Shown: piece after piece, positions 9,461 to 16,551 of the stretch
How the letters are laid out: every line of letters starts with the position of its first letter
How positions within the stretch are numbered: position 1 is the first letter of the stretch
Assembly: GCA_004151065.3 (NCBI GenBank)
Contig: NWUY0300004402.1
Coordinates: 20,949 to 40,969, forward strand
From: Larix sibirica
Taxonomy: Eukaryota > Streptophyta > Pinopsida > Pinales > Pinaceae
Length of the DNA stretch: 20,021 nucleotides
Direction: 5' to 3'
Program-made: the position numbers and the translations under genes
The notes under the pieces: generated by a model
Seen by the model: the letters and a program-made list of their open reading frames with translations, nothing else
The model's database searches: none
What the model was told of the DNA's origin: nothing

Positions 9461-10204
9461 CTAGGAACTATTGAATTTGAAAGGAGAAGAAACTTTGTGA
9501 CCATATTCATCCAGTTGAAGAACAATAGGCCAATGGTATGAGAATTGTGTATCAACCACCCAAGAACGATGCTTCTGGAAGAGGCCCAACAAATTGGCCT
9601 TGACAAGAAATCTATCCAACCTCTTGTGTACTCCATCAATACCATACATACCATTGGTCCAAGTATGCAGCAATTTATGAGGCACCACATCAATAAAGTC
9701 TGCATCCACAAAAATCTTGTTAAAGAAATCTGCTAATTCATCTAGCCGTGCAGAAGAACCCCATATTTCAGAAGCATTGCAGGTAAAATTTAAATCCCCT
9801 GCAATGATCAAGTCAGGTAGTTGCAGCAGACCAGAATCATGAAGGGTTTCCAAAAATATTTGCCTCTCCTTATAGGGGGCATAACAGTTTAGGATGGAGA
9901 GGGATTGGTGAAAACCACATAAAGTTCCCTTGAGAAAAATGCCCCATGGGGTAGCAAAAAACTTAAAAGCAAATAAGGCAGGGTTCCAAGCAACAAGAAG
10001 ACCCCTTGACATACCACATGAATTGACAGCAGCAACCTCCCAATTGGGCAGAATCTTGCAAAGTTTAGAAATGGCAACCGAATCATCACACATGGTTTCT
10101 TCAATCATAACAATAGCTGGGCTAGTAGCCTTGAACAGGTTGGATAAGGCCTGAGCCTGGGATACCTTACCCAATCCACGCACATTAAGGGAAAGAACAA
10201 ACAT
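9461..10204 (-). other. LINE-A APE-type endonuclease domain
   Basis: 247 uninterrupted codons. Motifs in order: SLNVRGLG (catalytic Asn), MIEETM (metal-binding Glu), SRGLLVAWNP, SILNCYAPYK, IIAGDLNFTC (Asp and Asn), HTWTNG, KRLDRFLV, and SYHWPIVLQL at the end. The last should be an SDH-type motif; Tyr replaces Asp, whereas LINE-B keeps DHWPI. The domain ends in a TAG where LINE-B has Trp (NISWL). Confidence 0.8.
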
Positions 10205-12120
10205 TAAGAAACAAACTTTGAGGGGGACAACGCTCTAAGCCCCGAAGTACAGACATTATCATCCCCACCCACATCAGCCAGTCTCTTCGAAATAGGAGTA
10301 TATGAGTCTAATTCCACTTGCACAACATGATCCAAATTCTTCTTCTTCTTTTTTCCCCTTCTGATGGTAACATTTTGGAAGCTGAGAGATTGCAAAGGCT
10401 TGGCCAAAGAATCACAACCCAGATTTTTAGAAAAGGTAGGTAAAGGAGGGAATTCTTCCCCTTTCTCAAAGAGAAGGTATCCACTCTCAACTAAAAGAGA
10501 GCTGTCGACAAGATTAAAACCAGCAACAATGTGATCGGATGGGATAATAGCATTAGTTGCAGCTTGAGGAACAACACCCACGTCAGTCGAGATGGACACA
10601 GGGAATGAATGACGATCACCCAATTCAACACCAATAAAAGATTCGACACCATCTTATCTAGGGTTAGAAGGATTGGAAATGATAGATTTAGAAGGGCCAT
10701 CAGCTATAAGAGGTCTGTCAATAGGAAAAGAAACACCGACTGAGGGTTCTGGAGGGTAAGGAACATTTGATGCAAACCGAAAAGTAGAACCCACAACTGG
10801 CGAAGAGTCAGAAGGGAGATAAATAGGGTTTGAAGGACCAACATCCAACTCAGTGCTAGGGTTCGATGAAGAGATAGTGATGAGGTTCGATGGACCATCA
10901 CCAACAGGAAGCCAAGCGAAGCGAGAAGAAGTAGGTTCAATCTCAATGGCTGTAGAATCCACCTCTCGGAATAAAGAATGACCAACTGAAGGATAGGGAG
11001 GGTTAGAATCCTAAAAATCAAGCAATTTCCCCGTCACGAGGTCATGCTGCATTCGAATATCACCATTTGAAATGCGATGTGACAAGACTCTTTCGGAATT
11101 TTCTAAAAAAGCTAATTCATCAACTGTTAAAGAAGGGGAAGGGTCAGGAGTGCGATTTCCAGACTTACTCGAATCCGGAGAAGAGACCTTATGAGAGCCA
11201 AAATTGGGGGAGAAGCGACCAAACGGCGAAGAGATCTCACCAATTTTCTGTCTAAAAGGGCAAGCTGCCTGGACATGTCCAACTTTGTGGTAGCAAAAAC
11301 GTCTGAAAACGGATTTTGAAGAAGTCAAGGGTTTGCCTCCAAACCCTACTGCCCCATGCAATTTCGACTTCAGTAGGCAGGCCATTCCGCGTATCAATTT
11401 CAACCATAACCTTAGCATATCGGCGGTCCATACCGAACAAATTTTTCTTGTCAAGTCTAACAAATCTTCCCACAGCATTCGCCAAGTCAATAATGACATC
11501 TTCAGTCCAGAGTTCAATGGGAAAGGCCGGAATAATCATCCACATGTGGTGAATGGCCTGAAATTCATTTAGGGGGTCGAAGTTAATATGCCAACGTTTC
11601 AGATAGAGCGAACCCTTCTTAAATTCCCAGAAGACTGAGAGGATCTTGTCCATATGAACAGACTCAAAAAAAGTGAACAAAATCCAACGATTCATAAGGA
11701 GATTGATGTGCGAAGCCATCCCCGTAATCGGAACCTAGCCATCCCCGTAATCGGAACCCAGAATTTATTGACCCAATCAATAATTTCTAATTTACTTCCA
11801 GCAGTAAACTCAAAATGGCCAACAAGTGCCTTCTATGCAAGCAGCCCAATCCTATCAGGGTTAAAATCAGAATCAATTTCAAAGCGAGCCACAAAGTCCC
11901 TGGCTTTCACCATTTTCAAACGACGACGAAATTGTGCCCGCACTCCACGAAGGTTTCTATTTTTAGAAGCACCATTGACAGCACCTCTGGGCTGAGCACA
12001 CACAACAAGAGAGGAGGCAAGACCGGGAAAAGACTGCAATGGTAAAGTCCCCTCCACATGGAAAGACAACCTGATCAATAAAGAGAACCGCCAGCTGTCC
12101 AGGAAACCTATCAAATCTCA
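10204..12120 (-). pseudogene. LINE-A ORF1: DUF4283 / zinc-knuckle RNA-binding protein, broken
   Basis: ORF1 proteins coat the LINE RNA and act as nucleic-acid chaperones. The frame starts unclearly near 12117 and reads ...NRNLRGVRAQFRRRL... to a TAG at 11835-11833. It continues to WVPITGMA, where a 23-bp tandem duplication (11715-11760) shifts the frame. The next frame (11719 to about 11350) is DUF4283-like: SLYLKRWHINFDP, MWMIIPAFPIELW, AVGRFVRLDKKNLFGMDRRY, AKVMVEI. A further one-base shift near 11350 leads to the knuckle FCYHKVGHVQAAC (about 11300-11262), which lacks one zinc-binding Cys. A Ser/Pro-rich tail with repeated GPSN words follows, broken by TAG 11013-11011 and TAA 10656-10654, then a basic patch RRGKKKKK near 10350 that could act as nuclear-localisation or RNA-binding sequence. 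It ends in TAA (10206-10204) overlapping the ORF2 ATG. Confidence 0.7.
11715..11760. repeat. 23-bp tandem duplication inside LINE-A ORF1
   Basis: gccatccccgtaatcggaac occurs at 11715 and again at 11738, period 23. As 23 is not a multiple of three it shifts the reading frame. Deleting one copy joins WVPITGMA directly to SHINLLMNRW, merging the upstream and DUF4283 frames. Confidence 0.85.
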
Positions 12121-12543
12121 GAACTCAAAGACCGCCAAATGCCTAATAGAATAACCAAAAAAAACCTCAGGTCGGCAAAAAAAATAGGCTAGAATGCCCC
12201 CACAAAAATCCGAGACAATGGGCAAGAGCTAAAACTGGAGATCCGTTAAAAGCAGGACAACCATCGCCAGAACTAGAATCTAGTACCCCACAAGAAATTT
12301 CGAAAAATCAAGTTAAAAAGAAAGAGAGGCAAATTGCAACGTAGGCGTTGACTTCCCACTTTTTTTATACTTGGCTAGTACTAGGATGATTCAGTGGATC
12401 AGCTTGACTCCAAGTCGTCGCAAAGCCACACAATCCTCTGATAAACCATCAATTCCTAAAAAATCCTGCAGAAAAGCACATAAACCATAGCAAAACCTCC
12501 TCCGGCGCCATCCCCAATCAAGTTGACTCTAATTTTATTATTT
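12121..12543 (-). promoter_or_regulatory. LINE-A 5' leader with TATA-like word and a 20-codon upstream ORF
   Basis: GC-richer than the flanks. ATG at 12511 opens a 20-codon frame beginning MAPEEVLLWF and ending at TGA 12451-12449. TATAAAAAAAG lies at 12369-12359, a possible internal promoter word. The boundary with ORF1 is unclear because no good ATG starts the ORF1 frame; the first stop-free codon is at about 12117. Confidence 0.4.
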
Positions 12544-12561
12544 TAATGTATCACCTTATTC
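12544..12561. repeat. Target-site duplication of LINE-A, right copy (element 5' side)
   Basis: taatgtatcaccttattc, the partner of 5923-5940. The match may extend a few bases further outward on the element side with gaps (ATTATTTTAATG against ATTATATTGTAACG), so the exact 5' end of the element is uncertain by up to about eight bases. Confidence 0.7.
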
Positions 12562-12600
12562 TTATAATATGTCATTATATTTTAATATATCACATTTTTT
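12562..12600. repeat. Right unit of the 39-bp tandem repeat split by LINE-A
   Basis: Begins ttataatatgtcattatatt, against ttataatatgtaattatatt in the left unit. It starts directly after the right copy of the target-site duplication. A weaker third relative (ATAATCATTAAATTATATTGTA) may lie near 12650-12671. Confidence 0.7.
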
Positions 12601-13209
12601 AACATTATTTATTTAAGATCTTAATTCTTTTTAATAATCTTCTTTTTGCTATAATCATTAAATTATATTGTAGATTATGTTAATTTACTAGTCTATTTTT
12701 ACTAACCCAACCTCCTCTCCCAAATTACCTTTTTCCACCACCCATTGCGATGGCATATTCGCATCCATATAATAAACAATTTGATTTGGGAAAGTCTCGT
12801 ACACGATACATAAACTTGCCGAAAAATTAAGCATAAAAATATTGATTAGTATTAAAGAGTGCATAGTACTAATATTATTTGTGCTATTAATTTATTGTTA
12901 CCTCAAAGAATCCAATGGAGTTTTAACATGCAAATTAATTCAAAATACACTTTTATACAATATCATTACAATCCCCAGTAGAAGTATGCAATCTTAATTC
13001 CTAAGAAGTTATTGAAACCATTAAGAACAAACCTTATGTGGGGTTGCAAATATCACATCATCAAATAAGTTCATATGTTTCATAAGTTTGTTTGGTTCCG
13101 TGAATCCATTGACATAGTGAACCCACTGACATAGTTTGTTGAATGAAAATAAAATATACTATCATGTTTAAACTTGGTTTTAGTCAGTGAATAAAAGAGT
13201 GGGCATGAC
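12601..13209. other. Non-coding AT-rich DNA, possibly remnant of an LTR
   Basis: No coding frame or RNA gene is seen. If the PPT/LTR junction at 13210 is real, the first part of a minus-strand 3' LTR would lie here. I could not match it to the LTR at 16114-16540, so most of it is probably flanking sequence or unrelated. Confidence 0.4.
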
Positions 13210-13210
13210 A

Positions 13211-13225
13211 TTTACCCACTCTTGA
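13211..13225 (-). other. Candidate polypurine tract and 3' LTR junction
   Basis: Minus strand: TCAAGAGTGGGTAAA followed by TGTCATGCCC at 13210. It is preceded by GATGAAATTTCATC, a phrase like the DEISS-type end of many plant Ty3 integrase frames. The tract is interrupted (GTGGG, TAAA), so only a modest match. Confidence 0.35.
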
Positions 13226-15124
13226 TGAAATTTCATCCCAAAGTTATAGTTAATCTTAAGGGCTCCTACTAACCAAGACCTTAATAGGCTCTCTAAATCC
13301 TGGAAACCATTTTGGTTTTCTAGCCTCCCATACATAGGGCTCTCAAAATAATGAGCTTTTGAACTCCTAAGGCAAGAACCAACATACTATGTGGATATGA
13401 CACCTCAAGTAGGAAGAAAAATCACCATGACAAAATTTGCATTGTTTTCTCAAAGGGGTAAAGAAAAAACAAATAATATTTCTTAGTAAAAGAAGAAGAC
13501 CCTCTCTTCTTCCATTTCACCTCCTTTTAACCCAAAAGAAACCATGGGGATAATGATAGGGACTCACACCCACAAATCAAAGAGAGAGAGAGAGAAATTA
13601 AATCAACACTTATTTAGAAATAAACTGAGCAAGCAATAACAACACACATATGCCAATTCATAATGCATAATGTTCACAAAAATCTATATTATTCCAGTCA
13701 AGTTAACAATAATCCAACACATATGTAGATTCACAATCATACATGAGATATGAAAGCATAAATCACACTGCTTCTTCCATCTTCCCCTTACCCATGGCAA
13801 CAAACTTTCTCTTTCTTCCTATTGGCCTCTCGAGGGGAGTGGAAATAAGTCATAGCCACTACATCCACTAACCAAAAAAATAGATACTTGAAATCTCCAT
13901 CACACAAATAGGGGAGTGTGAGCTGGACTCTAACTAACTTTTGTGACTCTAGGTTTGGAGGAAAAATGGTGAGCATTATACATACACCCTTTCAAGGTCT
14001 ATAACCAATATCCATATCTAGTACCTCTCTCTATGCTAATAATTTCCTTTGAGGCCACATCTGTAAGTTGTTCCGATCTTAGTCAAGGCTTTCATTATAC
14101 ATATTCACTCACATCATGCATAATTTACATCTACATACATACATAGCATAAATCTTGAACTAGTATTCATGTATTGAAAATTCAAACATTTTAACTACAT
14201 GCCAAAATGGAATCTCATAACTATCATCATTATAAACATATACTACGAAAATTGTATATTATCAATGCATAAGTAATATCAAAATAGGTCCAAATGTCGA
14301 CATATTAAATTACTTCATTAGTCCAACTGAGTCTAGACAAATGGTAAGCAAATGTACTACTAAGATAAGAAAAATAACATTATAATTACCCAAGGAAAAA
14401 ATGTTGGGCCCTTTAAGAAATGTCATCTTGAAGTCATAGGCAAGTAAAAAGTGTAAGGTAATCTCGACAAATGGTCTTTACATCTTTATGGGGAGAAAAT
14501 CCTAGGTTGTAACTACCCACTCAACCTTAATGTAATTAATCAAATGTTGAGACCATTTACCTAGCATATGTGTAGGCTTAGTTCAATTGGTCTAGTCCAC
14601 TCAAGGATTTTCAAAAGTTTTTAATAAAATTGAAAAACAATTTTACACCCTTGTGCAATTTTATTGTGCTCTTCTACATTAAGACTCTAGGAATATTTAT
14701 CCCCTATGTTCACATTTATTTTGGCATAACTCTTTTTTCAATCCCTATCTTCATTGAACCATGAATCTTGACCTACAATATGATCATTGGTACCTTGTAC
14801 AATCATATGCATTCTTTAACAAGCCTCTCGCTTTGTACACTCAATCATAGGTTTCCTTGACAAGTGAAGTACATACCCCTTGTTTACTTATGAAACACCA
14901 TTTGAATGACTAACATTGGCTATGAGGTCAAAGGAATCCTTCCACTAGGTTCTATATTGTCACAAGATCTAAGATGTACTTGCTTTATTCTTAGAGTCAA
15001 CACTTCATCTCTATGAATTCTTCTTACTACCCATTATACCTTAGATTCGTCAATACTGTACACTAGCACATAGAGTCCAATTAAGATCAAAACAAAAAAA
15101 GGGCACTACTAGTGGAAACACATT
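13226..15124. other. Non-coding remainder of the LTR-element interior or intergenic DNA
   Basis: No RT, integrase or protease motif is seen on either strand. A 62-codon minus frame at 13788-13976 and other short frames lack family resemblance. Contains the GA microsatellite at 13581 and A/T-rich sequence. Confidence 0.45.
13581..13595. repeat. Short (GA)n microsatellite
   Basis: Seven and a half uninterrupted GA units within the putative LTR-element internal region. Confidence 0.8.
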
Positions 15125-15738
15125 TCAATTTGAGTGGCTCATTTTAAGGTTTTTTGTATCTACTTCATGTCTAATGGTTTTAATATGATCATCATCATAT
15201 TCTTCCATTTTAATATCATCTTCCATAACATCATCACAATACATTAAGGGACTTAAATTTCCCCATGAAATATCTTCCGTCATTTTATCTTCTTCCAGTG
15301 CACATTCAATAATTTCATTTTTATAATCATAATCCTCATCTTCACCCCAATGCAAGTCATTGTCTTCAAATTCATCTTCTTCTTTTTCTTATTCCTCATC
15401 TACTATGAGGTCTTCTTCCACTCGTTGCTTCTCATTATCACACACATTACATGTCCTAATATGGAATGGCTTCTTTGCCTATTCGAGAACTTCAAACCTT
15501 TTCATAATTTGCTCATGTGCAACAAGAAGCTTTTCTTCTCTCAAAGTCCTTTTATTTTCCATCAATTTATTCAATGCTTTACCTTGACCAGGGGTTTTCT
15601 CAATCCCTTATGATGCTTCCAACTTAACCACCGTTTTCCTTACTCTCTCACAGAGTCACGTGCTTCTTCTAAGGCCTCTTTCTCATAGGACCATATTTTG
15701 TTGAAACTCCCAATCTTAATCATTTTTCTATATGCCAT
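15125..15738 (-). pseudogene. Degraded acidic, coiled-coil-like ORF of the LTR element
   Basis: I do not recognise the family. ATG at 15738 opens MAYRKMIKIGSFNKIWSYEK and an E/A-rich helix-like stretch to a TAA. One frame over, LMENKRTLREEKLLVAHEQ (from 15562) continues through RTCNVCDNEKQR to an acidic tail rich in EED/DDD, ending at the TGA at 15127-15125. In-frame stops are TAG 15481-15479 and TAA 15391-15389. The place just after the leader suits a gag-like structural protein, but no capsid or zinc-knuckle motif is clear. The last 76 codons (HWGEDEDYDYKNE... onward) are open. Confidence 0.4.
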
Positions 15739-16099
15739 CTTACACCTCCTCAATGTGTAATTTCTTCTAAAATTTTACAGCTCTACCCAACCTCACTGTT
15801 GGAGTTGTCTTGTCAAATACTCACTTATCATTTTTTCAATTTTTTTCTACAACAATTCTACCTAGCCTTTTCCTATTGGGACTATTGTCTTCTTAACCTT
15901 CTTGCAGAATTCACATCTACTTGTGAATATTCAACCCCACAATGGGATTTCTCCTCCTCAACTACTCACCACTTCGAACCTTCAACTACATATAACCAAC
16001 CACAACTGGAGTTGTTATTCTTCCCTTGCAACTCTACCCACAAACTTAGTTGTAAAGCTATCTTCTTTCAATATGATAAACCTTTTATGTAAGATACTC

Positions 16100-16111
16100 G
16101 CTCTAATACCA
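16100..16111 (-). other. Primer-binding site, initiator-Met tRNA type
   Basis: TGGTATTAGAGC on the minus strand differs by one base from TGGTATCAGAGC, the standard plant retrotransposon site complementary to the 3' end of initiator-Met tRNA. It sits two bases after an LTR-like CA end. Confidence 0.65.
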
Positions 16112-16113
16112 AT

Positions 16114-16540
16114 TGATGATAGAGGGGGCATTAGTCCCCTCTACAAGTATTCAAATGCACAACACCCTCAAACCTGCTTCACTTGAAACCATAATTTCAA
16201 TCCATAGATACAAAGAACACAAGAAAGCACAATAGGCTCTGACATTCATAGGAGCAACAACTCAAATATACAATTTAAACACACATTTACTACCAAAAAT
16301 TCTTCATGAAACTAGGCTCAACATGCCTTTCACTAATATTCAAAAAATAAGTTATATAATTTACATAGTTGACCTCGCAAGACTTCTACCTCATAAATTT
16401 ACAATTGGGTGCTCATACTCTTCATTTTCATTGCACCGAGAGGCACTCTACAACCCAGGATGGNAATAAGATCTTCACGGAGGAATGAAACATCTCCGGA
16501 ATAATAAAGTAAAAATATAATATTCTTAGAAGTTACAATA
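16114..16540 (-). repeat. Long terminal repeat (5' LTR of the minus-strand element, partial)
   Basis: On the minus strand it ends ...GCCCCCTCTATCATCA, with terminal CA, just before the spacer AT and the primer-binding site. A TATA-like AATTATATAAC lies about 230 bases before the end, as expected for an LTR promoter. The start of the LTR is not seen; LINE-B sequence begins near 16543 and may have been inserted into it. Contains the N at 16464. Confidence 0.5.
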
Positions 16541-16551
16541 TCTCAACAAAA

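Larger units (their letters stand above)
6192..10204 (-). pseudogene. LINE-A ORF2: endonuclease / RT / zf-RVT / RNase H polyprotein, broken
   Basis: ORF2 nicks target DNA and copies the LINE RNA by target-primed reverse transcription. The span is about 1,337 codons, a usual plant LINE ORF2 length. It starts at the ATG overlapping the ORF1 stop. The first frame carries the endonuclease and RT motifs up to the G-run at 8391-8387, where a one-base slip moves it to the frame used down to the final TAA at 6194-6192. In-frame stops: TAG 9463, TAG 9277, TAG 9001, TGA 8923, TGA 7802, TAG 7673, TAG 6857 (upper coordinate given). Alignment to LINE-B suggests most replaced Trp or Gln codons. The linker before FFHSFAS is roughly 37 residues shorter than in LINE-B. 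No functional protein could be made. Confidence 0.85.
5941..12543 (-). mobile_element. LINE-A: nearly full-length plant L1-clade LINE, decayed
   Basis: A non-LTR retrotransposon of about 6.6 kb on the minus strand: 5' leader (12543 to about 12120), ORF1 (to 10204), ORF2 (10204-6192) and a 250-base 3' UTR. The two frames overlap by one base. The protein order endonuclease, RT, zf-RVT, RNase H marks the plant L1 lineage that carries an RNase H domain. It is bracketed by an 18-bp target-site duplication. Stops and frameshifts break both frames, so it is inactive. The two mismatches between target-site copies and the many lesions indicate an old insertion. It belongs to the same family as LINE-B at the right end but is clearly diverged from it. 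Confidence 0.85.
13210..16540 (-). mobile_element. Relic of a minus-strand LTR retroelement without visible pol
   Basis: Signals in the right order and same orientation: an LTR end at 16114 followed by a two-base spacer and a primer-binding site (16111-16100), a leader, a degraded acidic open frame (about 15568-15125), and a polypurine-like tract followed by TGTCATGCCC at 13210, resembling the LTR start of many Ty3-type elements. The internal part is about 2.9 kb and I find no protease, RT, RNase H or integrase motif in it. It would be a non-autonomous or internally deleted element. I could not demonstrate homology between the left LTR region and 16114-16540, so the two ends may belong to different insertions. 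Confidence 0.4.

Noticed and set aside
13788-13976. 62-codon minus frame
   Set aside because: Not recognisable as any retroelement or host protein; short frames of this size are expected by chance.
14570-14600. tRNA-like box A word (CTTAGTTCAATTGG)
   Set aside because: No matching B box or cloverleaf downstream on the same strand, so neither a tRNA gene nor a SINE can be supported.
15799-16186. Plus-strand open frames of 94-97 codons
   Set aside because: They run antisense through the leader and primer-binding site of the minus-strand LTR element and show no domain.
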